A stretch of DNA of 64,000 nucleotides from Flaviaestuariibacter flavus (GTDB lineage: Bacteria; Bacteroidota; Bacteroidia; Chitinophagales; Chitinophagaceae), in contig NZ_SJZI01000042.1 in NCBI RefSeq assembly GCF_004337505.1, positions 655,347 to 719,346 on the forward strand. Direction: 5' to 3'. Of the stretch, positions 42,546-51,019 are shown one piece after another. The position numbers and the translations under genes were made by a program. The notes under the pieces were generated by a model. That model was given only the letters and a program-made list of their open reading frames with translations. It ran no database searches and had not been told where the DNA came from. Positions within the stretch are counted from its first letter, which is position 1. Each line of letters opens with the position of its first letter.

Positions 42546-43646
42546 ATGAAGATCCACGATATTCTGACCGTGCTGGAGCGCTTTGCCGCGCCTGAGCTGC
42601 AGGAAGACTACGACAACGCCGGCCTCATCACCGGCGAGCGGGGCTGGGACTGCACCGGCGCCCTCTGCACCCTCGATGCCACCCCCGAGGTGATCCTGGA
42701 GGCAAAAGAGCGGGGCTGTAACCTCGTAGTGGCCCATCACCCCATTGTTTTCAAGGGGCTGAAGCGACTCAACGGTAAAACTTATATCGAACGCGCCCTC
42801 ATCCTGGCCATCAAGCACGATATCGCCATTTATGCTATCCATACCAACCTCGACAATGTGATCGAGGGCGTCAGCCGGCGGATGGCCGACAAGCTGGGCC
42901 TTCAAAATATCCGGGTGCTGGCCCCGAAAAAGGGGCAACTGCGCCGCCTCATCACCTTTGCACCCGAAGACGTGGCCGGGACGGTGCGCGACGCCGTATT
43001 TGCGGCCGGCGCCGGTCATATCGGTAATTATTCCGAATGCTCCTTCAACACGGTGGGCGACGGCACCTTCAAGGCGGAGGAAGGGGCCGATCCCTATGTA
43101 GGGGAGGTAGGCAAGCGGCACCAGGAGCGGGAAACCAAGATCGAGATCGTTTTTCCCTTTTACCTGGAAGACCAGGTGGTGCAGGCGCTGGTGGCGGCGC
43201 ATCCCTACGAAGAGGTGGCTTATGATATTTTTAAGATGGAGAACGTCCATTTCGGGCTGGGCGCGGGTGCCATCGGCGAGCTGCCGGGGGCCGAGGAGGA
43301 GGCTGTCTTCCTGCGCCGCCTGAAGGAAGCATTCGGGCTGACGGCGGTGCGCCATACGCCACTGCGGGGGCGCCCGGTAAAGACCGTCGCCCTTTGCGGC
43401 GGGGCCGGGTCCTTCCTTATCCGCGCCGCCGTAGGCGCCGGCGCCGACGCCTACGTGACCGCCGACGTTAAATACCACGAGTTTTTCGACGCCGAGGGGC
43501 GGATCGTGCTGGCCGACATCGGGCACTGGGAAAGCGAGCAGTTTACCACCGACCTGCTGGCGGAGCTTATCGGCCGAAAATTCCCTACCTTTGCCGTCCT
43601 TAAATCGTCTGTGCAGACGAACCCGTTGCGCTACTTCCTTGGGTAG
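42546..43646 (+). CDS. Nif3/YbgI-like dinuclear-metal protein
   Basis: 366 residues, the long form with a PII-like insert (~residues 130-240). The metal-site residues are in VAHHPIVFKG, AIHTNLDN and DIGHWESEQ. Proteins of this family (NIF3/DUF34) assemble as hexameric toroids; GTP cyclohydrolase I type 2 is an old annotation and the true role is not settled. It is followed 42 bp later by the zinc-ribbon coiled-coil gene, a pairing seen in many bacteria. Confidence 0.92.
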   Translation: MKIHDILTVLERFAAPELQEDYDNAGLITGERGWDCTGALCTLDATPEVILEAKERGCNLVVAHHPIVFKGLKRLNGKTYIERALILAIKHDIAIYAIHTNLDNVIEGVSRRMADKLGLQNIRVLAPKKGQLRRLITFAPEDVAGTVRDAVFAAGAGHIGNYSECSFNTVGDGTFKAEEGADPYVGEVGKRHQERETKIEIVFPFYLEDQVVQALVAAHPYEEVAYDIFKMENVHFGLGAGAIGELPGAEEEAVFLRRLKEAFGLTAVRHTPLRGRPVKTVALCGGAGSFLIRAAVGAGADAYVTADVKYHEFFDAEGRIVLADIGHWESEQFTTDLLAELIGRKFPTFAVLKSSVQTNPLRYFLG

Positions 43647-43688
43647 TGGACGCGGCGGCGACCCAAACTTTTAAAAGGCATACCGCTC

Positions 43689-44444
43689 ATGGCAAACGTA
43701 AAAGAATACTCGGTAGAAGAAAAGCTGAACGCGCTGGTAAACCTCCAGAAGATCGATTCGAAGCTCGACGAGATCCGCATCCTGAAGGGCGAGCTCCCGA
43801 TGGAAGTGGCCGACCTCGAAGACGAGATCCAGGGCCTGCATGCCCGCCAGCTGCGCATCGAAGAGGAGATCAACGGCATCACCGAATTCATTTCGCAGAA
43901 GACCGAAGCCATCAAGACCGCTGAAGGCCTCATCAAAAAATACGAGAAGGACTCCGAGAACGTAAAGAACAACCGCGAGTTTGAAGCGATCAACAAAGAG
44001 ATCGAGATGCAGCAGCTCGAGGTGAAGCTTTGCGAAAAGCATATTAAAGACGCCAAGGAAGAAATCTCCGAAAAGGCCGTCGCCCTCGAAAAAGCCAAGA
44101 AAGCCCTCGGCAACAAAGAAGGCATCCTGGCTGCCAAGAAAGGTGAACTCGAAAAGATCATCGCTACCACCGAGAAAGAAGAAAAGCAGTACCAGAAAGA
44201 CGCCGAGGCTGCCCGCGCCTCCGTTGATCCCCGCCTGCTGGCTTCCTACGAGAAGATCCGCAGCTCCTACCGCAACGGCCTGGCCGTGGTGCCGGTTGAG
44301 CGCGATGCCTGCGGCGGTTGCTTCTACGCCATCCCGCCTCAGAAGCAAAGCGAGATCAAGCAGCGCAAAAAGGTTATGGTGTGCGAAAACTGCGGCCGCA
44401 TCCTTGTGGATACCGAGCTGAGCGACTCTGTGGAGATCAAATAA
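43689..44444 (+). CDS. coiled-coil zinc-ribbon protein (CT398 type)
   Basis: 251 residues. About 190 residues of long antiparallel coiled coil, very rich in Glu and Lys, end in a C4 zinc ribbon (CGGCFYAIPP ... MVCENCGRIL). The family is conserved beside Nif3 genes; CT398 of Chlamydia is reported to bind secretion and sigma-54 factors, but a general function is not established. It is cytoplasmic and probably co-transcribed with the Nif3-like gene. Confidence 0.9.
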   Translation: MANVKEYSVEEKLNALVNLQKIDSKLDEIRILKGELPMEVADLEDEIQGLHARQLRIEEEINGITEFISQKTEAIKTAEGLIKKYEKDSENVKNNREFEAINKEIEMQQLEVKLCEKHIKDAKEEISEKAVALEKAKKALGNKEGILAAKKGELEKIIATTEKEEKQYQKDAEAARASVDPRLLASYEKIRSSYRNGLAVVPVERDACGGCFYAIPPQKQSEIKQRKKVMVCENCGRILVDTELSDSVEIK

Positions 44445-44460
44445 GGTATAAAAGCTGAAG

Positions 44461-44619
44461 AAGCGATTTTTACCGCAAAGAAAGAAGTCAAATAAGCGTT
44501 ACGCTAAGGTGATATTCGAAAAGTCCTGCCTCCCGGCGGGACTTTTGTTTGCGTTGTACCTGATACAAAAGCTTAGCGAAACCCTTAGCCCCTTCTTTCC
44601 TTAGCGGTGAAAATCGCTT
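44461..44619. repeat. inverted repeat arms around a terminator
   Basis: AAGCGATTTTTACCGC (44461) pairs with GCGGTGAAAATCGCTT (44604) at 15 of 16 positions. Further inside, ACGCTAAGG and CTTAGCG words also pair, with the 44519 terminator at the centre. The same left-arm words recur at 56310. Confidence 0.8.
44519..44547 (+). terminator. terminator after zinc-ribbon gene
   Basis: AAAAGTCCTGCC / GGCGGGACTTTT hairpin with T-run, nested in longer inverted arms. Confidence 0.85.
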
Positions 44620-44737
44620 GTTTTCCTTTAATTTCTTGTTGTTTTTCCCACCCGGGAATCCTGCTAAAAAATTTGTCATTTTTTGGCCTCCGCCACGCGG
44701 TGAAGCGCCGCCTTTTCCGTTATTTTGTTAGCCCAAT

Positions 44738-46399
44738 ATGCTTTGCCGACTCTCGATACAGAACTACGCCATCATCGACCAGCTCGAGGTTGACTTCTCG
44801 CAAAACCTGAACATCATCACCGGTGAAACCGGGGCCGGCAAGTCCATCCTGCTCGGTGCGCTTGGTCTTATCCTGGGTCGCCGCGCCGACGCGGGTGCCC
44901 TGCTGCAGCGCGACAAAAAATGCGTGGTGGAGGGTACCTTCAACAACGCGGTGCTTGACGAGGCCGTGCTGGCCTTCCTGCAGGAGCAGGAACTCGATGT
45001 GCAGGATGAAATGGTGGTGCGCCGCGAGATCGCGCCGAGCGGCAAGAGCCGCGCCTTCGTCAACGATACGCCGGTCAACCTCACCCAGCTCAATCACCTC
45101 AGCTCGCTCCTTGTAGACCTGCACCAGCAGTTCGACACCCTCGAACTGGGGGAAAGCGATTTCCAGCGCGCCGTACTCGACGCCCTCGCCGGCAACCGCC
45201 CCACGCTGAAGCAATACGCCGCACAATATGCGCAGCTCCAGGAGGCACGCCGCCGCCTGTCGGTGCTGCAGGAGCAGAAGGCGCAGTTTTCCCGCGAGTT
45301 CGATTACCACCAGTTTCAATACAACGAGCTGGAGGAAGCCGGCTTTCGCGAAAATGAACTCGAAGACCTCGATCGCGAGCTGAAGGTGCAGACCAATGCC
45401 GAAGGCATCAAGAACGCGTTAAGCAAAGCCTATTACGAACTTGAGGAAGGAGAGACGCCCATGATCCGATGCCTGCGCAGCATTAACTCGGGCCTCCAGC
45501 CATTCCGCGACCTGCACCCCGACCTGCCGGCGCTGGCCCAGCGCATTGAGTCGGCTTATATCGAGCTGCAGGACATCGCCGACGAACTTGATCGGATCAA
45601 TGGCCATGTCAATTCCGACGCGGCCACGATCGAGCAGATCAACGAGCGGCTTTCGCTCGGGTATAAACTGATGAAGAAACACGGGGCCCAGACGACCGCC
45701 GAACTGCTGGCCATCAAGGCCGGCCTCGAAGAAAAGCTGCAGGCCGTACTGAATATCGACCAGGACATTGAAACCGGCGCCGCCGAAGTAGCCCGTCTCG
45801 AGGAAGCCGCCGGCAAGCTCGCGCGCACGCTTTCGGACGCACGCACGAAGCAGGTGGCACCGCTGGAGAAAAAAGTGAATGTCATGTTGGCGCAGGTGGG
45901 CATGCCCAACGCGCGCCTGCAGGTGTCGGTGCAGCCCGGCACGGTGCTGCTGCCGCACGGTATCGACGAGATCGAGTTTCTTTTCGATGCCAACAAAAGC
46001 AACCAGTTTCAGCCCCTGCGCAAGGTGGCGAGCGGCGGTGAACTGAGCCGCCTCATGCTGTGCATCAAGTCGCTGGTGGCTACTTCCATGAACCTGCCCA
46101 CCCTCATCTTCGATGAGATCGACACCGGTATCTCGGGCGAAGCCGCCAAGCAGGTGGGCATCATCCTCAAGGAGCTCGCAGCCGCGCGCCAGGTAATCTG
46201 CATTACCCACCAGCCGCAGATCGCGGGCAAGGGTGACCGCCACTTCTTCGTGTACAAAGCGGTGCATGGCGAAACCGTTAAGACCGGCATCCGCATCCTC
46301 TCCACCGACGAACGCGTGGTGGCCATCGCCAAAATGCTGAGCGGCGAAAAGCCGACGGCGGCAGCGCTTGAGAATGCGCGGGAGATGGTGATGAATTAA
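44738..46399 (+). CDS. recN: DNA repair protein RecN
   Basis: 553 residues, SMC-like ATPase for double-strand break repair. The N-terminal half has IQNYAIIDQLEVDF and the Walker A GETGAGKSILLGAL. A central coiled coil (~160-360) follows, and the C-terminal half has the signature SGGELSRLMLCIKSL, Walker B TLIFDEIDTGISG and the H-loop ITHQPQIA. Length and order are normal. A TATTTTG promoter-like box precedes the ATG. The next gap holds GCGGTAAT repeats, and the two-ATPase cassette starts about 350 bp after recN ends. Confidence 0.96.
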   Translation: MLCRLSIQNYAIIDQLEVDFSQNLNIITGETGAGKSILLGALGLILGRRADAGALLQRDKKCVVEGTFNNAVLDEAVLAFLQEQELDVQDEMVVRREIAPSGKSRAFVNDTPVNLTQLNHLSSLLVDLHQQFDTLELGESDFQRAVLDALAGNRPTLKQYAAQYAQLQEARRRLSVLQEQKAQFSREFDYHQFQYNELEEAGFRENELEDLDRELKVQTNAEGIKNALSKAYYELEEGETPMIRCLRSINSGLQPFRDLHPDLPALAQRIESAYIELQDIADELDRINGHVNSDAATIEQINERLSLGYKLMKKHGAQTTAELLAIKAGLEEKLQAVLNIDQDIETGAAEVARLEEAAGKLARTLSDARTKQVAPLEKKVNVMLAQVGMPNARLQVSVQPGTVLLPHGIDEIEFLFDANKSNQFQPLRKVASGGELSRLMLCIKSLVATSMNLPTLIFDEIDTGISGEAAKQVGIILKELAAARQVICITHQPQIAGKGDRHFFVYKAVHGETVKTGIRILSTDERVVAIAKMLSGEKPTAAALENAREMVMN

Positions 46400-46409
46400 T
46401 GCGGTAATT

Positions 46410-46548
46410 TGGTAATGCGGTAATCCGGTAATGGTCTTCATTTGTGCCGGCTCTCGCGTGAAAAATTCAAGCGGGGCCAGACGCGAAGGATTGATAGCCC
46501 CGCACATTCCCAACCTTTGACTTTATCCAGCACATTACCGCATTACCA
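46410..46548. repeat. GCGGTAAT / ATTACCGC inverted repeat
   Basis: A perfect 15-bp inverted pair (46410-46424, 46534-46548) within longer word repeats on either side of the recN 3' gap. No terminator T-run was found inside. Confidence 0.85.
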
Positions 46549-46555
46549 CATTGTA

Positions 46556-46741
46556 ATGGCACTCCTAGGAATCCTCATCGCCCTCATCATCCCGGCCTGG
46601 CTCTTCAACCAGTGGCTGTTGCGCGTATTGCAGCCGCGCCGCTCGTTCCGAAAGTTTTTACTGTATGTGGCGATATCCCTTGCCAGCGCTTTTGTCTATA
46701 CGTTCTTGACTGTCTATATAATTGCATGGTTATCAAGATGA
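46556..46741 (+). CDS. small two-helix membrane protein
   Basis: 61 residues with two hydrophobic helices (ALLGILIALIIPAWLF and LLYVAISLASAFVYTFLTVYIIAWL) joined by a basic loop (QPRRSFRKF). The in-frame upstream stretch is repeat DNA, so the ATG after the ATTACCGC arm is the start. I recognise no family. It may be independent of, or the first member of, the ATPase cassette that starts 81 bp downstream. Confidence 0.6.
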   Translation: MALLGILIALIIPAWLFNQWLLRVLQPRRSFRKFLLYVAISLASAFVYTFLTVYIIAWLSR

Positions 46742-46748
46742 TAGTCAG

Positions 46749-46823
46749 TTGACAAAAAAAATGTTGTCTAAATAGATGGCAAAATAATTTTTGTCACTAA
46801 TTTTGACAAAAAATTCATTGTCA
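46749..46823 (+). promoter_or_regulatory. promoter with five TTGTC/GACAA half-sites
   Basis: In 75 bp, TTGTC or its complement GACAA occurs at 46751, 46764, 46791, 46805 and 46818. TTTTGTCA (46789) and TGACAAAA (46804) form a perfect 8-bp inverted repeat, and a consensus -7 box TAATTTTG (46798-46805) lies across its spacer. The last half-site overlaps the ATG. A repressor binding here would block the promoter. Confidence 0.6.
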
Positions 46824-48007
46824 TGAAGAACGTGGTAGGGAGCCCAGCGCGAGGGACAAACTTTTTCCCGCGACAAAGAGAAGTAGACCGTATTGTGGAG
46901 CGACTGCAGTCGGCGAATAACCTTCAGATAGCCGCACCCCGCCGCGTGGGCAAAACGTCCATTCTATACCACCTTCTGGACAATGATATTGCAGACTTTG
47001 TTTACGTCTACGTTGATACTGAAAGTGTGGACAACGGCCAGGATTTCTTTAAAAAGCTGCTCAAAGAGATATTGAAAGTAAAGGCCGTCGCCCAGTCAAA
47101 TTTGCTCCGTAATCTCATGACGGCCGGAAATCGGTTTCTATCCCGAATCAAAAGCATCAAAGTCGCCGGTCAGGGTCTTGATTTTAGCGAGCCGGAAAAT
47201 CCGGATTACTACGAAGAGTTATTGCATTTTCTTTCTGGCTTCGAACTGGAAGATGGGCGGAAGCTCGTGTTGCTGATCGACGAGTTCCCTCAGACCATCC
47301 TCAATATTGTGGATGCATCTGATGGGGACCTGCAGCCGGCACGCCGCTTTCTGCAAGCTAACCGTGAGCTGCGGCATCAGTGGGAAGTCAATGAGAAGGT
47401 ACGTTTTATTTACACCGGATCGATCGGCCTGAATCATACCGTTGCGTCCATAAACGCCAGTGCCTTCGTGAACGACCTGAGTGCTGTTGAAGTGGATGCG
47501 CTCCGCCCGGCCGAGGCTGCCACACTTATCCATGAAGTTCTGAAGGAGCGTGGGATGACCATGACGCAACCAGTGATCGATCACCTGCTTGGAAAAATTG
47601 AATGGTTGATCCCCTTCCATATTCAGCTGGCCCTGCAGGAAATAAGTGATCGCGCCGACCGGGGCGCTGCAGTCTCGCAGCAACAAGTGGATGAAGCCTT
47701 CGATCATATTGTCGATCTCCGCAATGACAATCATTTCCAGCATTACCACCACCGGCTCAAAACCCAGTTCAAGAAAGAACGATATGACTTTGTTTGCGCA
47801 GTGCTCAGTGAAATGGCTACAAATGTGCTGTTGCACCGTAACCGGATGTTCGATTTGTCTCTAAAGCATGGCGTGGATGGGGATTTCCGCCAGATTATTG
47901 ATGTATTGGTATACGATGGTTATATTAACAACTCCGGCAATACCGCTGAGTATCGTTTCAATTCACCGATCGTTCGCCATTGGTGGGAGCGTCATATTTG
48001 TCACTAA
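46823..48007 (+). CDS. P-loop ATPase with C-terminal winged helix, cassette gene 1
   Basis: 394 residues, COG1672/archaeal-ATPase type. Walker A is RRVGKTS (Lys44, Thr45), Walker B LVLLIDEF (Asp153, Glu154), and sensor 1 lies in VRFIYTGSIG. A helical lid follows and the last ~100 residues look like a winged helix (FDLSLKHGVDGDFRQIIDVL, INNSGNTAEYRFNSPIVRHWW). It has no membrane segment. GC content is lower than in the flanking genes. The same fold group includes STAND-like NTPases and DNA-bound ATPases; no effector domain is visible. It is flanked by 11-bp direct repeats and followed 14 bp later by a second ATPase. Confidence 0.8.
   Translation: MKNVVGSPARGTNFFPRQREVDRIVERLQSANNLQIAAPRRVGKTSILYHLLDNDIADFVYVYVDTESVDNGQDFFKKLLKEILKVKAVAQSNLLRNLMTAGNRFLSRIKSIKVAGQGLDFSEPENPDYYEELLHFLSGFELEDGRKLVLLIDEFPQTILNIVDASDGDLQPARRFLQANRELRHQWEVNEKVRFIYTGSIGLNHTVASINASAFVNDLSAVEVDALRPAEAATLIHEVLKERGMTMTQPVIDHLLGKIEWLIPFHIQLALQEISDRADRGAAVSQQQVDEAFDHIVDLRNDNHFQHYHHRLKTQFKKERYDFVCAVLSEMATNVLLHRNRMFDLSLKHGVDGDFRQIIDVLVYDGYINNSGNTAEYRFNSPIVRHWWERHICH
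47997..48007 (+). repeat. 11-bp direct repeat TTTGTCACTAA (second copy)
   Basis: Identical to 46790-46800 upstream of the gene. This copy supplies the last codons and the stop of cassette gene 1. Confidence 0.85.
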
Positions 48008-48021
48008 GTAAACAATCAGCC

Positions 48022-50043
48022 ATGGTAACCTTTTTATACAACCCGGACCGCAAACCCAAAGATCAGCTCATCTCCGAATTCGTAGTGCGCACGCGTGTCT
48101 ATGAGCAGATCATGGACGATCTCGAAAGCTCGGAAATGAAGCATCCCGAACAACACTACCTGCTGGTAGGGCAGCGCGGTGCAGGCAAAACGACAATGCT
48201 GAACCGGATCAAGTACGGCGTGGAAGATTCGTCAACACTGCAAAATCGATTGATCCCGGTTCTTTTCAACGAGGAACAGTATCATGTCAGCCAGTTGTCC
48301 GACCTGTGGGAGTCGGTAGCGGCCTACCTGGAAGACTATTTCGATTTTAGGGGGCTGTCCGCCTCGATGGAGACGCATTCCGACGCATCGGATTTTGAAG
48401 AACATTGTTTTGATTTATTGCGGGGAGCGCTTAACAAGGCAGGGCAGACCGTACTCCTGCTTATTGACAATATCGGTGACTTGTTGAAGCGCTTCGACGA
48501 GATTGAAGTGCGACGTTTTCGCGAAATCCTACAGACAGCGAACGAAATCCGCCTGATAGCAGGTTCTCCGTTTTACTTGGAGAATATCCTCGACTATCAG
48601 CAGCCGCTTTTCGAATTTTTCAAAGTGATCCGTCTGGACGGACTGACCGTTGCCGACGCAAAAGAAATGCTGCTGGTACTTGGTAAGTTAAATGACAAAG
48701 AGTCCGAGATACGCGACATCATTAAGCATGCGCCAGAGAAGATCGCAACGTTGGTGACTCTGACCGGCGGTGTGCCGCGTACGATTGCTCTTATGTTCAA
48801 TATATTCATTGAATACAACAATGAAGACACCGTCAAGGATTTGGAGCGCATTCTGGATGCTGTAACACCGCTATACAAACACCGGATGGATGATCTACCG
48901 CGACAGCAGCAGAAAATCGTTGACGTCGTTGCGAAAAACTGGGATGGAATTTTTGTAAATGAAATAGCTGCAAAGACTAAGATTGAAAGTAAGATCATTT
49001 CTGCGCAGCTTCGTCAATTGGAGAAGAATCAAATAATTGAAAAACGTCGTACCGATACGAAGAATCATCTATATTTTCTAAAAGAACGGTTTTTCAATGT
49101 TTGGTATTTAATGCGTTACGGAAGGAAAACAGACAGGCAAAGAGTAATTTGGTTAGTTCGTTTTTTAGAATGCTGGTGCTCTCCAGAAGAGCTTGAAATC
49201 AGGATTGTTGATTTTATTAGTAAAATGAAAAATGGAACGATCAGCTCAAATACAGCTGACTTCTATTGTATGGTATATTCCCAAGTTTCTCGCGTAGGTG
49301 TTGAGGCTAAGTTCTTGATTCGTGAAAACGTTCCAGTCCAAATTGCTGAGGTGATTAACATTAGTAACGAAGATGTTTTAGGAGAAGCAAAGAAAGCGCT
49401 TGATGTTGGAGACTTCAACAAAGTGCTAAGAATATTCGAAAAAAATAATCACTTTGACGATTCGGTAAAACTTATCATGTTCGATTCTGTCCAACAGTCG
49501 TATAACAATTCGTATGAGTTGAATGTATATGGGCGATTATTTGAGCGTATGAAATCGAGTTCGATTGGATCTGACGGAAATCTCGAAGTAGAGATGAGCC
49601 AAATAGAATTTTATGTTTTCCAATATCGTTTATTTATCTCATTAATACAGTCAATATTTGCAAATGATCTCGAGAGGGTTGCTACATTGTCACCACTTTT
49701 TGTCAGAGGGGTATTTGAATACGTTTTACCTATCCATCGAAACAAGGTAGTTTCCGATTTTGAATATGGCCTCGTTTCCGAATTTCTAATTTTTCTACTA
49801 GCTCGCGGCTACTATAATGTTATTCGAGGAATTTATAATTCACACATAGGTTTAGATCTCAAAGAACAAATGAAGCCGATTTACTTTGCCTTTTTGAAAT
49901 TGGCAGATGGTGGGGTGTCCTTAGAATACAAGAAGATGGCAACGGAACTCGAATTGCCGGTAGAGACAGTTCTTGGAAGAGTAGCCGAACGACAAAAAGA
50001 AATAGATTTGTCTCTTAAAACTGAGAATAATAATGGCAAATAA
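48022..50043 (+). CDS. P-loop ATPase-winged helix-helical repeat protein, cassette gene 2
   Basis: 673 residues. Walker A is GQRGAGKTT (Lys56). The Walker B strand is VLLLIDNIGDLL, where Asn150 replaces the usual catalytic Glu, so hydrolysis may be slow or assisted. Residues ~290-365 are a MarR-type winged helix (FVNEIAAKTKIESKIISAQL). The last ~300 residues are helical, possibly TPR-like, and contain no known effector motif. From about 48960 on, the DNA is clearly AT-rich compared with every neighbour. The last 11 bp overlap the fabI start. STAND-like regulator or defence protein is inference. Confidence 0.8.
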   Translation: MVTFLYNPDRKPKDQLISEFVVRTRVYEQIMDDLESSEMKHPEQHYLLVGQRGAGKTTMLNRIKYGVEDSSTLQNRLIPVLFNEEQYHVSQLSDLWESVAAYLEDYFDFRGLSASMETHSDASDFEEHCFDLLRGALNKAGQTVLLLIDNIGDLLKRFDEIEVRRFREILQTANEIRLIAGSPFYLENILDYQQPLFEFFKVIRLDGLTVADAKEMLLVLGKLNDKESEIRDIIKHAPEKIATLVTLTGGVPRTIALMFNIFIEYNNEDTVKDLERILDAVTPLYKHRMDDLPRQQQKIVDVVAKNWDGIFVNEIAAKTKIESKIISAQLRQLEKNQIIEKRRTDTKNHLYFLKERFFNVWYLMRYGRKTDRQRVIWLVRFLECWCSPEELEIRIVDFISKMKNGTISSNTADFYCMVYSQVSRVGVEAKFLIRENVPVQIAEVINISNEDVLGEAKKALDVGDFNKVLRIFEKNNHFDDSVKLIMFDSVQQSYNNSYELNVYGRLFERMKSSSIGSDGNLEVEMSQIEFYVFQYRLFISLIQSIFANDLERVATLSPLFVRGVFEYVLPIHRNKVVSDFEYGLVSEFLIFLLARGYYNVIRGIYNSHIGLDLKEQMKPIYFAFLKLADGGVSLEYKKMATELELPVETVLGRVAERQKEIDLSLKTENNNGK

Positions 50044-50854
50044 CCTCCTGGCCGGCAAGAAAGGCATCATCTTCGGTGCGCTTGATGAAAAATCAATCGC
50101 CTGGAAAACGGCCCTCAAGTGCCACGAGCAGGGTGCGCAGATCGTACTCTCCAACGCACCCGTGGCCCTGCGCATGGGCGAGATCAACAAACTGGCCGAA
50201 ATGATCGGCGCTCCCGTTATCGGGGCCGACGTGACCAATATGGACGACCTGAAGAAGCTCTTCGAGGAGTCGATGGCGCACTTCGGCGGCAAGGTCGATT
50301 TCGTCCTGCACTCCATCGGCATGGGCATCAACGTTCGCAAAGGCAAGCACTACACCGAGATGAACTACGAGTGGCACCAGAAGACCCTCGACATTTCGGC
50401 CACGAGCCTGCACCGCGTGCTGCGCACTGCCTGGGACCTCGATGCGCTCTCCGAATGGGGCTCCGTGGTGGCACTCTCCTATATCGCCGCCCAGCGCGTG
50501 TTTCCTGATTACAACGAAATGGCCGATGCCAAGGCGCTCCTCGAAAGCGTGGCCCGCTCCTTTGGCTATCACTACGGTGTGCGCAAGAAAGTGCGTGTCA
50601 ACACCGTGTCCCAGTCGCCCACCCGCACCACCGCCGGCTCGGGTGTAAAAGGCTTCGATGCCTTCGTTGAATATGCCGAAAAAATGAGCCCCCTGGGCAA
50701 CGCCTCGGCAGAAGATTGCGCCAACTACTGCGCTTTCCTTTTCTCCGATATGTCGCGCTACATCACGATGCAGAACCTCTTCCACGACGGCGGCTTCTCC
50801 ACCACGGGTGTGAGCGAAGCCATCGTGAACGGGATGACGCCTTCGGAGGAATAA
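50033..50854 (+). CDS. fabI: enoyl-ACP reductase (NADH) FabI
   Basis: 273 residues, short-chain dehydrogenase fold. It catalyses the last step of each fatty acid elongation cycle. Signatures: GKKGIIFGALDEKSIAW for NADH, VDFVLHSIGMG, and the FabI-type catalytic YxxxxxxK (YNEMADAK) after SYIAAQRVFPD, then SPTRTTAGSGVKGF. The ATG overlaps the end of cassette gene 2, and GC content jumps back to genome level at this point. No promoter can lie between the two genes, so fabI is read from the cassette or from a promoter inside its coding sequence. Confidence 0.95.
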   Translation: MANNLLAGKKGIIFGALDEKSIAWKTALKCHEQGAQIVLSNAPVALRMGEINKLAEMIGAPVIGADVTNMDDLKKLFEESMAHFGGKVDFVLHSIGMGINVRKGKHYTEMNYEWHQKTLDISATSLHRVLRTAWDLDALSEWGSVVALSYIAAQRVFPDYNEMADAKALLESVARSFGYHYGVRKKVRVNTVSQSPTRTTAGSGVKGFDAFVEYAEKMSPLGNASAEDCANYCAFLFSDMSRYITMQNLFHDGGFSTTGVSEAIVNGMTPSEE

Positions 50855-50867
50855 ATCACTCGGAATA

Positions 50868-50910
50868 CAACTAAAAAGCCCCCTGCTTCCGGCAGGGGGC
50901 TTTTTAGTTG
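50868..50910. terminator. strong bidirectional terminator
   Basis: CAACTAAAAAGCCCCCTGC pairs with GCAGGGGGCTTTTTAGTTG around TTCCG, with A- and T-runs inside the stem. Confidence 0.93.
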
Positions 50911-50918
50911 CGGACGAT

Positions 50919-50981
50919 TCAATGGGTGCCGCTGGATAACGCGATGAGCAGAAAGAGTAACTCGAAAACGACGAAAAGCAT
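50919..50981 (-). CDS. possible 20-residue hydrophobic peptide
   Basis: ATG to stop encodes MLFVVFELLFLLIALSSGTH, a single membrane-spanning helix, between the secreted-protein gene at 51020 and the terminator on the same strand. It has no clear ribosome site; chance is a real possibility. Confidence 0.25.
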   Translation of the reverse strand: MLFVVFELLFLLIALSSGTH

Positions 50982-51019
50982 TCACCGTCAGCGCCGCCTT
51001 TCTTGCCGGCCCGCTTCAA

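Noticed and set aside
46823..50043. Transposon or prophage as the source of the ATPase cassette
   Set aside because: There is no transposase, integrase, phage structural gene or long terminal inverted repeat; only the 11-bp direct repeat is present.
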